A DNA stretch of 42,701 nt from Natrinema soli (GCF_028618695.1 NZ_JAQIVI010000098.1:1-42701); one strand, 5' to 3'. Counted from the first letter of the stretch, positions 24,846 through 33,729 are shown. Program-made: numbers and translations. The notes: generated by a model from the sequence alone, not told the origin.

Positions 24846-25304
24846 GGTTGCCTCGAACGTACGTCTGCGACTACCGAACCCGCCGCGGACCGGCTGAATT
24901 AGCGACGGACCGTCCTACCGATTCGGTTGTTTCATCCGTTTCGTTCACTCCTCGAGGAGCTTCGAGACTTGAGGGAGAGTCGTTTTCACCCGTTATTATA
25001 GTAACAACTGCAACGATTTACACACCGATCGCATCGTACGCGGTTCTCGCTCACGGTGCTCGCTCCGAACCGTGCTCCCGTCGTGCGATCGGGTGCGCAT
25101 TGACTTGCAGTGGCTACTACTGACAGCGAATGAGCGTCGGTACGACTCTCGAGCGACGGCAGCACCGCGCAGTCGAGAGAGCACGCGGCGGATGGCGGAC
25201 TCGAAGTCGTTCGTCGGACAGAAAACCGAGTCAAATCGGCACTAGTATAAGATACCTTATATCTGTAACATATATGGTCGGTACGGGTGTGAGAAATCAC
25301 GCCC
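24846..25304. other. Intergenic region with TATA-rich promoter, no gene seen
   Basis: This 459-bp gap upstream of two tandem Usp genes has no open frame with protein character. One 91-codon + frame is biased and domain-free. The right end carries AT-rich promoter sequence (25246-25280), including ATAAG-ATAC-CTTAT (25247-25260), an inverted repeat with 5-bp arms, about 45 bp before ATG 25305. Confidence 0.5.
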
Positions 25305-25715
25305 ATGTACGACACGATCCTCGTCGCGACGGATGGAAGCGACGCCGCGAACCGTGCAGTCGATCACGCGACCGATCTCGCCTCGTCGTTCGATGCCGAT
25401 CTGCACGCGATTTACGTCGTCGACACGACGCGGTACGGACGACCGGTGCTGTCCGAAACGGGCGGCATCCTCGGAGAACTCGAGGGACGCGGAGAGGAAA
25501 TTCTCGAAGACGTCACCGCGAGATCGGACGTCGACGTCACGGCCGAACTACGAAGCGGACGTCCAGACGAGGAGATCGACTCCTATGCCGCGGCTATCAA
25601 GGCCGATCTCGTCGTTCTCGGCAATCGGGGACTCGAATCGGGGCCTAACGAACACCTCGGAAGCGTCGCCGAGCGAGTCGTTCGAACCGCTGGTCGGCCG
25701 GTGATCACGGCGTGA
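25305..25715 (+). CDS. Universal stress protein, single domain
   Basis: This 136-residue Usp (YDTILVATDGSDAANRAVDHA) carries the RYG motif after strand 2 (DTTRYGRPVLS). The nucleotide loop reads LGNRGLESGPNEHLGSVAERV, keeping G-x2-G and GSVAE. It is a close tandem paralogue of the gene 82 bp downstream, since both share YDTIL, DGSD and ANRAV. This points to recent local duplication. Confidence 0.93.
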   Translation: MYDTILVATDGSDAANRAVDHATDLASSFDADLHAIYVVDTTRYGRPVLSETGGILGELEGRGEEILEDVTARSDVDVTAELRSGRPDEEIDSYAAAIKADLVVLGNRGLESGPNEHLGSVAERVVRTAGRPVITA

Positions 25716-25797
25716 TCGGGGTACGGCTCGCCCAGAACGTATCAACCGTCGCGATGAAAGGTATATGCCCCGATCCGATGTGCCTCTGAATAGTTTG

Positions 25798-26217
25798 ATG
25801 TACGACACGATTCTCGTTCCGACCGACGGAAGCGATCCCGCGAACCGCGCCGTCGAACACGCGCTGGCGCTCGCAGATCAGTACGACGCTCGCGTTCACG
25901 CGTTGTACTGCGTGGAGACGTACCGGTACGGAGAACCTGCATTGAGTAGTACTGCGATCGTCCTCAACCAGCTCGAAGAACAGGGGCAAGCGTTGCTCAA
26001 AGAGTTAGGCGATCGCGCTGACAACGCCGGTATCGAGTGTACGTGGGATGTCTGTCACGGTCGTCCCTGGGAGGAGGCCCTTGACGCAGCTGACGAGATC
26101 GATGCCGATCTCGTCGTGATCGGCTATCAGGGGCAGAGCCACGCTCGAGCCGGGAAGATTGGCAGTGTCGCCGAACGCATCGTCCGTTCGGCGAATCGGC
26201 CCGTGCTAACCGCGTGA
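25798..26217 (+). CDS. Universal stress protein, single domain
   Basis: This 139-residue Usp starts at ATG 25798 (YDTILVPTDGSDPANRAVEHA). The frame is open from an upstream ATG at 25765, but that leader is atypical. The nucleotide loop is IGYQGQSHARAGKIGSVAERI. It is a tandem duplicate of the gene at 25305, with the same YG motif (ETYRYGEPALS), and lies 110 bp before the dodecin gene on the same strand. Confidence 0.93.
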   Translation: MYDTILVPTDGSDPANRAVEHALALADQYDARVHALYCVETYRYGEPALSSTAIVLNQLEEQGQALLKELGDRADNAGIECTWDVCHGRPWEEALDAADEIDADLVVIGYQGQSHARAGKIGSVAERIVRSANRPVLTA

Positions 26218-26327
26218 GTGACGGGGGAGATCCATCGACTGAACCGCGCGCATACTTCTCGTCGGTCGTGACCGTCACGATCGGAGCGAGTGGGGATTAT
26301 ACCGGAGACGATGGTACGACGATTGCC

Positions 26328-26531
26328 ATGACGGCAATCAAAGTAATCCGCGTTATGGGGACGTCAGAAGAGTCCTGGGAAGATGCAGCCCACGAAGCGT
26401 TTCGCGAGGCGAGTCAAACGGTCGACGATATCTCCGGTATCAACGTTGAGAACTGGACGGCAAACGTCGAAGACGATGAGATCGTTCAGTACAAAGCGAC
26501 GACTGAAATCGCGTTCCCGGTCGAGTACTGA
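26328..26531 (+). CDS. Dodecin (flavin-binding)
   Basis: This 67-residue protein matches the dodecin fold: VIRVMGTSEESWEDAAHEAF, then ASQTVDDISGINVENWTANVEDDEIVQYKATTEIAFPVEY. Dodecins form hollow dodecamers that bind pairs of flavins, with an aromatic Trp at the site (NVENWTAN). ATG 26328 gives the expected length, and the longer frame from 26214 is not used. It lies in the Usp cluster between genes at 25798 and 26624, all on the same strand, and may store or protect flavin during stress. Confidence 0.92.
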   Translation: MTAIKVIRVMGTSEESWEDAAHEAFREASQTVDDISGINVENWTANVEDDEIVQYKATTEIAFPVEY

Positions 26532-26623
26532 TCGCTCACTGGCACAACTATGACGAAAGGCTACTGGAGAATAGCTGATGCAATCATCGAGGAAACTACT
26601 CGTCCTCGATTCACTATCCGATA

Positions 26624-27466
26624 ATGTACCAAGAGATACTCATCGCGACCGACGGGAGTGAGCTCGCTTCGGTCGCCGCAGAGCAAGGTCTAGCCGTCGC
26701 GGAGCAACTCGGTGCAAACGTGCATGTCTTGTCCATTATCGACGATGGATCACATTCGGGAGGTGTCCGAGATCATCGACGAGACGATTTCCGAGAGGCC
26801 GTCGAACGTGTCGCCGACTCCGCGGCGGAACGTGACGTGGTCGCCGAAACGGCCGTCCGCAACGGGCGACCACATCGAGAGATACTGGCTTACGCCGACG
26901 AGCACACCGTCGATCTTCTCGTTCTAGGAACGCACGGCCGGACGGGAGTCCGACGGTGGATTCTGGGAAGCGTCGCAACGAGTGTACTTCGCGAATCCCG
27001 CCGTCCCGTTCTCACCGTATCGACGACTGCAACGGACATCCCCCGTCGATTCGATGACGTTCTCGTCGCGACGGACGAGCGTCACGGCGCGGACGGCGCG
27101 ATCGACCACGGAATAGCACTGGCCGAAGCATACGGCGCTACGATTCATGCGTTGTACGTGGTCGACGACACCGTCTCGAGGCTTCCCGCCGTTCTCGAAG
27201 AGTTCGAACGACAGGGATCGAGGGCGACGGCGACCGTCGAGACTCGAGCGGCCACGCGCGGTCTCGACACTATTCGAGCGATCGAGCGAGGCGTTCCACA
27301 CAGTGAGATCGTCGAATACGCTGACGCTCGGTCGATCGATCTCCTCGTCGTGGGGACGGAAGGCCGAACCGGACTCGATCGACTCGCGTTCGGGAGCGTC
27401 TCTCAGCGAGTCGTCGGCTCAGCATCGGTCCCCGTTCTAACGGTGCGGTCCGTCGAAGAACGCTAA
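26624..27466 (+). CDS. Universal stress protein, two-domain
   Basis: This 280-residue tandem Usp has domain 1 (YQEILIATDGSELASVAAEQG, loop LGTHGRTGVRRWILGSVATSVL) and domain 2 (DDVLVATDERHGADGAIDHG, loop VGTEGRTGLDRLAFGSVSQRVV). Both nucleotide loops have G-x2-G and a later G-S. Start ATG 26624 is natural, and the gene follows the dodecin gene by 92 bp. Confidence 0.92.
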   Translation: MYQEILIATDGSELASVAAEQGLAVAEQLGANVHVLSIIDDGSHSGGVRDHRRDDFREAVERVADSAAERDVVAETAVRNGRPHREILAYADEHTVDLLVLGTHGRTGVRRWILGSVATSVLRESRRPVLTVSTTATDIPRRFDDVLVATDERHGADGAIDHGIALAEAYGATIHALYVVDDTVSRLPAVLEEFERQGSRATATVETRAATRGLDTIRAIERGVPHSEIVEYADARSIDLLVVGTEGRTGLDRLAFGSVSQRVVGSASVPVLTVRSVEER

Positions 27467-27519
27467 TTGTACCGCCCCGTATGGGCGAGTTTCTTGTACT
27501 CTCACGACGTTTCCTCGGT

Positions 27520-27960
27520 ATGGGAACGCACGTACTCGTCCCGCTCGACGGCTCACCGCAATCGTGGGCCGCGTTCGACCACGCGGTTTCGAACTACGAT
27601 GGCGAGACGATCACGACGGTACACGTCGTCGATCCGATGGAAGGGATCTACAGCGATTACGGAGGCGGCGGCTACTACGACACACAGGTTCACGATCGGG
27701 CCGTCGAACGCGGCGAAGAACTCGGAGAACAGGCGCGCGACCGTGCCGACGACGCGGGTATTCTCGAGACGACTGTCCTCGAAACCGCGGTCGAGACGGG
27801 GCCGCCCGCGAGGACAATTCTCGAGTACGCCGACGAGAACGACGTCGACCACATCGTTATGGGCAGCCACGGCCGGTCCGGCGTCGCACGGATTTTGCTC
27901 GGAAGCGTGGCTGAAACCGTCACGCGACGGGCTCCGATACCGGTGACGATCGTGCGATAG
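27520..27960 (+). CDS. Universal stress protein, single domain
   Basis: This 146-residue Usp starts at ATG 27520 (GTHVLVPLDGSPQSWAAFDHA). An upstream in-frame ATG at 27481 has no Usp character before it. The insert VDPMEGIYSDYGGGGYYDT contains a Gly/Tyr-rich loop. The ATP loop is canonical (MGSHGRSGVARILLGSVAET). It starts 53 bp after the previous Usp gene and may be co-transcribed with it. Confidence 0.93.
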   Translation: MGTHVLVPLDGSPQSWAAFDHAVSNYDGETITTVHVVDPMEGIYSDYGGGGYYDTQVHDRAVERGEELGEQARDRADDAGILETTVLETAVETGPPARTILEYADENDVDHIVMGSHGRSGVARILLGSVAETVTRRAPIPVTIVR

Positions 27961-28239
27961 CGAAGTAGACAGTCAATAGTACCCGGATAACAGGGTAACT
28001 GACCCGCAAAGAGGCGGCCCAGATTGCGGACTTCGAGACGTATTCCGGGAATATCGGGGGAGATGAACGACGACTGCAACGGTATATCAGTCGGAGGCGA
28101 AGCCACCTTCCTACGGTCGGAAACGTCCGCAGGGTCAAACGACACGATTCAGTGTCCGGTACCGCCGAGCGAGACTGCGAATAGTGTCAGGCCGTTTCAA
28201 ACATCACTCCGCGACGACGCTGACCCCATCAATTCAGTT

Positions 28240-28980
28240 ATGGATTCGGAACTTGCGTACACTATCGGAAGCGTCGCAGTCGTCAGTTCGCTCGCACTGC
28301 TGGGCCTCCTCTTTTTCGCTGTTCGTCGCGATCGGTTAGAGGACTCGCTGACGTACTTCGTGAGTTTTGCGGCGGGAACGCTATTCGGCGGTACGTTTCT
28401 GCATCTCCTCCCCGAATACGCTGACGAGTACGGCTTCGATACGACGGCAGGCACGCTCCTCGTCAGCGGCGTCTTCCTTGCGTTCGCGCTCGAGCGACTC
28501 TTCTCTTGGCACCACCATCACGGCACTCACGAATCAGAATCGACCGTGCTGCCGTACATGATCCTCCTCGGCGACGGGATACACAACGCCGTCGACGGGA
28601 TGATCATCGCGACGAGCTACCTCGTGTCGGTTCGCCTCGGTGTCGCCGCGACTGTTGCGATCGCGGCCCACGAGATTCCGCAGGAACTGAGCGATTTCGC
28701 GGTACTTGTCTACGGCGGCTTCTCACGGCCGAAAGCACTCGCGTATAACCTAGTAACAGCGCTGGTGGCGTTTGTCGGTGCGGGCGTTGCGTTCGCGTTC
28801 GCGAATGCCGTCGAGTGGCTCCCTCGTGTGGTGATTCCCATCGCCGCGGGCAACTTCGTCTACATCGCCGGGGCAGACCTCATCCCGGAGTTCAAGGACG
28901 AACCGGATCCGGCCCTAGCGCTCCGCCAGTCAGTCGCATTTCTGGTTGGTCTCGCGGTACTGTACGTCCACTCTCTATGA
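28240..28980 (+). CDS. ZIP family metal transporter
   Basis: This 246-residue protein starts at ATG 28240. About seven helices are visible. ZIP metal-site motifs occur in helix 4 (LLGDGIHNAVDGMIIAT) and helix 5 (AAHEIPQELSDFAVLV). A His-rich cytoplasmic loop (SWHHHHGTHESES) follows helix 3. Probable role: uptake of Zn(II) or a related divalent ion. The gene is followed after 36 bp by a Usp gene on the same strand, the same transporter-plus-Usp pairing as PiT-Usp at 5.2-7.0 kb. Confidence 0.9.
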   Translation: MDSELAYTIGSVAVVSSLALLGLLFFAVRRDRLEDSLTYFVSFAAGTLFGGTFLHLLPEYADEYGFDTTAGTLLVSGVFLAFALERLFSWHHHHGTHESESTVLPYMILLGDGIHNAVDGMIIATSYLVSVRLGVAATVAIAAHEIPQELSDFAVLVYGGFSRPKALAYNLVTALVAFVGAGVAFAFANAVEWLPRVVIPIAAGNFVYIAGADLIPEFKDEPDPALALRQSVAFLVGLAVLYVHSL

Positions 28981-29016
28981 CTGGAAGATTTATCCGTGGT
29001 CGTTAAGGGGAGACAT

Positions 29017-29469
29017 ATGGCTGCCACAATCTTGGTCGCGTTCGACGAATCGCCGCAGGCGACTGCTGCGTTGCACCATGCGCTCTCGACGTATGACAAC
29101 GCGACGATCCGCGTCCTCTACGTAAACGACCCCTGGGAGTGGGCCGGCGCGGACGGGATCGACGGTGTCTTCTACGCAGAGGAGGCTTTCGAACGGTCCC
29201 AAGAGGTGGCTGAGGAAGTGATAGCCACGGCTGAGGAGATTGCTCGCGAGTACGATACAGAGGTCACGACGGAATCAGAAGTCGGAGCAGCGTCTGAAAC
29301 GATCGTCGCCTACGCCGAGGAGCACAACGTCGACCACATCGTCCTTGGGAGTCACGGCCGGCGCGGTCTCGAACGGTTCTTACTGGGAAGTGTCGCCGAA
29401 CGAGTCGTCAAGCGATCGCCCGGTTCTGTGACGATCATTCGGGACGAGCCGCCGGACGGAGATGAGTAG
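29017..29469 (+). CDS. Universal stress protein, ZIP-linked
   Basis: This 150-residue Usp starts at ATG 29017 (AATILVAFDESPQATAALHHA). The loop is LGSHGRRGLERFLLGSVAERVVKRSPGSV. The middle has an acidic stretch (WAGADGIDGVFYAEEAFERS). It follows the ZIP gene by 36 bp and probably shares its transcript. A TATA-like TTTATC lies just after the ZIP stop, so a separate promoter is also possible. Confidence 0.93.
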   Translation: MAATILVAFDESPQATAALHHALSTYDNATIRVLYVNDPWEWAGADGIDGVFYAEEAFERSQEVAEEVIATAEEIAREYDTEVTTESEVGAASETIVAYAEEHNVDHIVLGSHGRRGLERFLLGSVAERVVKRSPGSVTIIRDEPPDGDE

Positions 29470-29554
29470 TATCTCGACGGATATCGGTATCGTCCATCAT
29501 CACTGACAGGTCAGCGATACTGGCCGACGTCCGTCGAATACGCGACTCGGAACG

Positions 29555-29665
29555 AATTCGATCAACCCGTCACGGGGAGCCACGGACGATCCCTACCGAC
29601 AAGGTCGTTCTCGGGAGCGTCGCAGAGACCGTCATACGGTGGTCGAGGGACGACCAAACGTCTTG
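29555..29665 (+). pseudogene. Small remnant of a Usp C-terminus
   Basis: The + strand encodes VTGSHGRSLPT in one frame, then VVLGSVAETVIRWSRDD in the next. This is the GSHGR...LGSVAET nucleotide loop of a Usp split by a frameshift. No N-terminal part is seen. It follows an intact Usp gene and is probably a leftover of duplication and decay. Confidence 0.75.
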
Positions 29666-29703
29666 TTACTCAGTCACAATCTGGGACTTCAGACGGCCTC
29701 GTA

Positions 29704-30366
29704 TTACTCCCGTGCAGCCGTCTGGCCGCGATCGCTGCGGAGGTGCTTCGGTACGTCCTCTAAGATCACTTCGATCTCGTTGGTTCGCATAAACGGCGGC
29801 GTCCACGGATCGTTGTACTGGAGCAGCGTCGATTCGCTGCGCGTTTCGATTTCCCGCCGAGAGAGTCGCTCGAGTAGCTGCTCCCGTTCCCGGCCGACGC
29901 GCTCGTCCGTCGCATACCACGAGAACCGGCGCACCGCGACCGTCCGCGGCGGTTCGACGACGAGTCGTACGCTGGAGTCGGTCGGCGTCGGGGCGCTTTC
30001 GGGCGTGTACGTCGACGGGAGGTAGAACGCCATCGTCACGTCACCGTCACCAGACGCCGTCCGTACGGGTGCGGTCATGGGAATCGACGCACCTCGAATC
30101 GCCACCGGTACGGTCATTGCTACGTCCTCGCGGCGCGCGTTCGCACCCGAGATATAGCGAAAGAGGCGCCTAAACGCCGTCCTCGCGTCTGGCGCCGTCG
30201 TCTCGGCGAGGACCGTTCGCGGATACCGACGGATCTCGACGCCGTCAAAGCGCCCCAGCGTTTCCGACGGGACGCGCTCGGTCGTTCGACCGACGTACGC
30301 ACCCCAACCGATCCACAGTCCAAGCAGGGCGGCGGTCCCGAGCAACAGATTTCGGATGGGGCGCAT
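29704..30366 (-). CDS. SOUL-family haem-binding protein, membrane-anchored
   Basis: This protein of about 220 residues begins with one hydrophobic N-terminal helix (NLLLGTAALLGLWIGWGAYVG). It continues as a SOUL/HBP domain (VEIRRYPRTVLAETTA, AFRRLFRYISGANARREDVAMTVPV, MTAPVRTA, FYLPSTYTPESAP, RRFSWYATDERV). SOUL proteins bind haem or tetrapyrroles, but the biochemical role in archaea is unknown. ATG 30366 (MRPIRN) gives the best signal-anchor start, and ATG 30384 adds six residues. It is divergent from the ABC ATPase gene at 30517. Confidence 0.9.
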   Translation of the reverse strand: MRPIRNLLLGTAALLGLWIGWGAYVGRTTERVPSETLGRFDGVEIRRYPRTVLAETTAPDARTAFRRLFRYISGANARREDVAMTVPVAIRGASIPMTAPVRTASGDGDVTMAFYLPSTYTPESAPTPTDSSVRLVVEPPRTVAVRRFSWYATDERVGREREQLLERLSRREIETRSESTLLQYNDPWTPPFMRTNEIEVILEDVPKHLRSDRGQTAARE

Positions 30367-30483
30367 GAGAACCGTACATCTCACAGCCCAATAGATCCAG
30401 GGGGAGGCTCAAAGACGTCTCGAGCCGTTCGTCGTCGCCGACACGTCCGCGTATCGACCCGCTGGGACGACGACTCGTCTGGA

Positions 30484-30493
30484 ACGTATAAGG
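30484..30493 (+). promoter_or_regulatory. ACGTATAAGG TATA element of the ABC ATPase gene
   Basis: The 10-mer ACGTATAAGG sits 24 bp before the GTG start at 30517, the spacing of a leaderless archaeal promoter. The identical 10-mer occurs at 32806-32815 before the permease gene, suggesting that the two exporter halves are expressed together from separate promoters. Confidence 0.6.
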
Positions 30494-30516
30494 CCCGAGA
30501 CGTCGTCGGTCGGCGC

Positions 30517-31461
30517 GTGAGCAGCGCCGAGTCACAGCCGATCGAACTCGATTCCCTGACGAAATATTACGGCGACGTTCGGGGCGTCGAAGACCTCACG
30601 TTCACCGTCGACCAAGGAGAGATTTTCGGCTTCCTCGGACCGAACGGCGCGGGTAAGTCGACGGCGATCCGCGTCCTCCTCGGGCTGTTGAAACCCACCG
30701 ACGGAACGGCGTCGCTGCTGGGACGGGACGTGACGAACCGAGCGGAACTGCACGATGCGAAGCGACGTCTCGGCTATCTCCCGAGCGACGTCACCTTCTA
30801 CGATCGCGTCACGGGCGCGGAAGTACTCGACCACTTCGGTCGGCTGCGCGGCGACGAGCGTCGCGAGGAACTCCTCGAGCGCTTCCCCGTTCCCCTTGAT
30901 CGGAACGTCAAGGCCTACTCGAGCGGCAACAGACAAAAACTCGCCATCATCGCGGCGTTCATGCACGAACCCAACTTAGCGATCATGGACGAGCCGACGT
31001 CCGGGCTGGATCCGCTCGTTCAGAACGAGTTCTACGAACTGCTCGAGGAGCGGCGCGAGGCGGGCCGAACGAGTTTCTTCTCCTCGCACATCCTGAGCGA
31101 GGTCCGTCGCGTCTGCGATCGCGTCGGCATCATCAGGAACGGTCGACTGATCGAACTCGATACCGTCGAGAACATCCTCGCGGAGGGCGGCACCATCGCC
31201 ACCGTTCGACTGGCCGAAGAACCACCTACGGCTGCGCTCGAGTTCCCGGGCGTCGCCCGCGTCGATCGCCGGGACGGCGACGGCGAGTACCGACTCGTCT
31301 TCGCGCGGGAGTTCGACGGCCTGATCGCTTGCCTGAGCGAGTACACCGTTCTCAAACTCGAGGTCCGCGAGGCGTCCATCGAGGACGTGTTCATGCACTT
31401 TTACGGAGGAACGGACGAGGATTCCGATTCGCCAGCGAGCGGGAACGGCGCGTCACCTTAA
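30517..31461 (+). CDS. ABC-2 type transporter ATP-binding protein
   Basis: This 314-residue ATPase starts with GTG (30517). Walker A is FGFLGPNGAGKST. The Q-loop region (LGYLPSDVTFYD), the signature YSSGNRQKLAI, Walker B (LAIMDEPTSGLD) and the H-loop (SSHILSEV) are all present. The C-terminal part is extended, as in exporter ATPases. It pairs with the permease at 32854, though a secreted/anchored protein gene on the opposite strand stands between them. The substrate is unknown. Confidence 0.93.
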   Translation: MSSAESQPIELDSLTKYYGDVRGVEDLTFTVDQGEIFGFLGPNGAGKSTAIRVLLGLLKPTDGTASLLGRDVTNRAELHDAKRRLGYLPSDVTFYDRVTGAEVLDHFGRLRGDERREELLERFPVPLDRNVKAYSSGNRQKLAIIAAFMHEPNLAIMDEPTSGLDPLVQNEFYELLEERREAGRTSFFSSHILSEVRRVCDRVGIIRNGRLIELDTVENILAEGGTIATVRLAEEPPTAALEFPGVARVDRRDGDGEYRLVFAREFDGLIACLSEYTVLKLEVREASIEDVFMHFYGGTDEDSDSPASGNGASP

Positions 31462-31497
31462 CTCGAGCGCGCGAGCGCACGATGCCGCGCTCAAGCT

Positions 31498-32694
31498 CTA
31501 ACGCCTCCGGAACCACCAGATCGCCGCCAGCACGAACACGACTGCGACGGCGACGAACGGCGCGACTGAGTCGACACCGGTGTCCTCGTCCGTTTCGGCG
31601 ACCGAAACTGGAACCTGAACGGGATCCGCGCTCGCTCGGTTCCCGGAGCCCGCGTCGTACGAGAGCGCGAGCGCGACGCTGGTCGTCGTCTCAACCGCGT
31701 CCGAGGACGACTCGAGAGCGAACCGCACTGTCTCCGACTCTCCCGGCTCGAGCGCGCCGACGTACGCCGTCGGCGACTCGCTCGTCAGCGGCGGTCCGAC
31801 CTCGATCGCGGCGACGACGCCGGTCACCGGGTCATCCCCATTGTTCGCGATTCGGACCTCGTAGACGCCTGCTCCGTCGACGGGGATCTCGTCGCGGACG
31901 GGCGTCACATCGAACGCTCGAGACCCGTCAACCGGGAGCTCGAGCAGCGCCGGACCGTCGGTCCGGACGACGGTCTCTTCGTCGTCATCGTCGTCGTTTC
32001 GGGTGTCGTTCGTCTCGTCGGTCTCGTTCAGTCGAAACTCGTCGTCGGCCGGGCCCTCGGTGTCAATTTGGTACTGCACGGATGCAAACAGCGGATACGT
32101 CTCCGGATCGACGTCAGAGACCACGACGTCGACAGCTAGGGTCTCGGTGTCGCCAGGCCAGATGTCGTCGACGACGACCGACCGCATCGGTTGCGGTGCG
32201 TCGGGCGGCCCGAACATCACGGCGCCGTCGACCGCTCGCAACGTCATGACGACGTCGGTCGCCTGTCGATCGCCGTCGTTTGTCACCTCGAGCGTGACCG
32301 GCGTCGTTTCACCCGCACGGACCGACTGATTCTCCGCGACGGCGACGGTGACGTTCCCGTCGGCCGACTGGACGATCTGTGGATCAGTCGCCGGTACAGC
32401 AAGCGGCGGTTCGGGTGCGGGAGTGTCGTTCTCGACGGGCGACCGCGGCGTGAACTCGTCTCCAGTCGTATCGGCGGGCGGCGCGCTTTCGTCGGCATTC
32501 GGATCGTCGATCGATCCGTTCGCGTCCGTATCGTTGCGCGACTCGTTCTGTAGCGGCGTGACCAGCCCTGTTTCGACCGGGGCCGTCGCCGCGACAGGTC
32601 CGAGCATCAGGACGACGACGATCGAGAGGACACCCGCCGTAACGGCTGCTCGACGCCGTCGATTCGATGTCGCCTCTCGGACGCCCATGTCCAC
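31498..32694 (-). CDS. Secreted, C-terminally anchored CARDB-like protein
   Basis: This 398-residue protein has an N-terminal hydrophobic segment (AAVTAGVLSIVVVLMLGPVAATA), a signal-like cleavage region and a long acidic stretch rich in Asp, Asn and Pro. Two or three beta-sandwich repeats of the CARDB type follow (ETTPVTLEVTNDGDRQATDV, GVYEVRIANNGDDPVTG). A single C-terminal helix with a basic end (FVAVAVVFVLAAIWWFRRR) completes it. It is probably a cell-surface protein held by one helix. Its placement between the ABC ATPase and the permease suggests a partner role in the same exporter, but it is on the other strand. ATG 32694 and 32688 are both possible. Confidence 0.82.
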   Translation of the reverse strand: MDMGVREATSNRRRRAAVTAGVLSIVVVLMLGPVAATAPVETGLVTPLQNESRNDTDANGSIDDPNADESAPPADTTGDEFTPRSPVENDTPAPEPPLAVPATDPQIVQSADGNVTVAVAENQSVRAGETTPVTLEVTNDGDRQATDVVMTLRAVDGAVMFGPPDAPQPMRSVVVDDIWPGDTETLAVDVVVSDVDPETYPLFASVQYQIDTEGPADDEFRLNETDETNDTRNDDDDDEETVVRTDGPALLELPVDGSRAFDVTPVRDEIPVDGAGVYEVRIANNGDDPVTGVVAAIEVGPPLTSESPTAYVGALEPGESETVRFALESSSDAVETTTSVALALSYDAGSGNRASADPVQVPVSVAETDEDTGVDSVAPFVAVAVVFVLAAIWWFRRR

Positions 32695-32763
32695 CGTGAG
32701 ACGGTCGATTTACGGATAAATCGACCAGCTCGTTCCCGTCATTGAAGCGACGATTACCGGGCT

Positions 32764-32777
32764 GTTGTCGTGACAAC
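32764..32777. promoter_or_regulatory. GTTGTC-GT-GACAAC palindrome between divergent genes
   Basis: A 14-bp site with exact 6-bp arms lies in the 159-bp gap between the surface protein start (32694, minus) and the permease start (32854, plus), 28 bp upstream of the permease TATA element. It could be a shared operator. Confidence 0.5.
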
Positions 32778-32805
32778 TTCTTGTTACCTGAAGCAGATGC
32801 GCTTC

Positions 32806-32815
32806 ACGTATAAGG
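32806..32815 (+). promoter_or_regulatory. ACGTATAAGG TATA element of the ABC permease gene
   Basis: Identical to the 10-mer before the ATPase gene. It lies 38 bp before ATG 32854. Confidence 0.55.
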
Positions 32816-32853
32816 TTCCGGCTCCCGTCGGAAGACAGGACCCCTAATATCCG

Positions 32854-33654
32854 ATGCTCGATCTCACCGCGTTCGAAGCCGGTCGTCGACTCCGCGGGTC
32901 GCTGCTACTCGCCGGTGCCATGGTCGCGCTGATCGCCCTTACGGTTGCGCTATTCCCGTCGATTCAGGAGACGGGCGCCGATCTCGACGCTTATCTCGAG
33001 TCGCTGCCGCCCGAAGCGACGCGCGCGTTCGTCGGGAACGTGACGACGCTGACCACGATCGAGGGGTATCTCGTCTCCCAGCTCTACCAGTTCGGCTGGG
33101 TGTTGCTGCTCGCGATCTACTACGCCTACGCCGCGGCCTCGACGGTCGCGGGGGAGGTCGAACGTGGGACGGTAGGACTGACACTGTCGCTGCCGGTGAC
33201 GCGGTCTCGGGTCGTAGTCGGCAAGTTCCTGTCGCTCGTTCCGGGCGTCGTGTTGCTCAACGCGATCACGTTCCTCGCGGTCTACGTCGGCGTGGTGTTC
33301 GTCGGCGAATCGATCGACGTCACGGACCTGTTCACCGTCCACGCGTACTCGATCGCCTATCTGCTCGCCTGCGCCGGGGTCGGACTTACGGCCTCCGTCG
33401 CGTTCGATTCTGTCCGCCGCGCGCAGACCGTCGGCGCCGGATCGGTCTTCGGGCTCTTCCTGCTCGATACGTTCACCTTCGACACCGACTACGAGTGGCT
33501 CGGCAGCGTCGCGTTCTCTCGGTACTTCGACCCCGGTGCGATTCTCATCGGCGGCGAAATCTCGTGGTCCGATCTTTCGGTTCTCCTGGTCGCCGTCGTC
33601 GTCCTCGTCGTCGTCAGCGGTGAATACTTCGAACGGCGCGACCTCTCCGGGTGA
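32854..33654 (+). CDS. ABC-2 type transporter permease
   Basis: This 266-residue protein has about six helices and the ABC-2 pattern: a first helix near residue 16-38, a long extracellular part, AGEVERGTVGLTLSLPVTRSRVVVGKFLS (the typical coupling region near residue 110), then helix pairs to the end. The final loop is basic (GEYFERRDLSG). It pairs with the ATPase at 30517 (see the shared TATA 10-mer). The subunit expected for a two-component exporter is therefore complete. Confidence 0.9.
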   Translation: MLDLTAFEAGRRLRGSLLLAGAMVALIALTVALFPSIQETGADLDAYLESLPPEATRAFVGNVTTLTTIEGYLVSQLYQFGWVLLLAIYYAYAAASTVAGEVERGTVGLTLSLPVTRSRVVVGKFLSLVPGVVLLNAITFLAVYVGVVFVGESIDVTDLFTVHAYSIAYLLACAGVGLTASVAFDSVRRAQTVGAGSVFGLFLLDTFTFDTDYEWLGSVAFSRYFDPGAILIGGEISWSDLSVLLVAVVVLVVVSGEYFERRDLSG

Positions 33655-33729
33655 CTCACAGCGCTCCGTCGATGGGCGTTTCATCCTCTTCCGTCACGTC
33701 GACGCGAACCCCGTTTTCTTCGTCCGGAA

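Noticed and set aside
25040..25080. CGGTTC...GAACCG inverted repeat in the gap before the tandem Usp genes
   Set aside because: The arms are short (6 bp), the spacing is long, and it sits within simple CTCG-rich sequence, so it is likely chance.
24848..25123. 91-codon + frame
   Set aside because: No domain character, and it lies in a promoter-rich gap.
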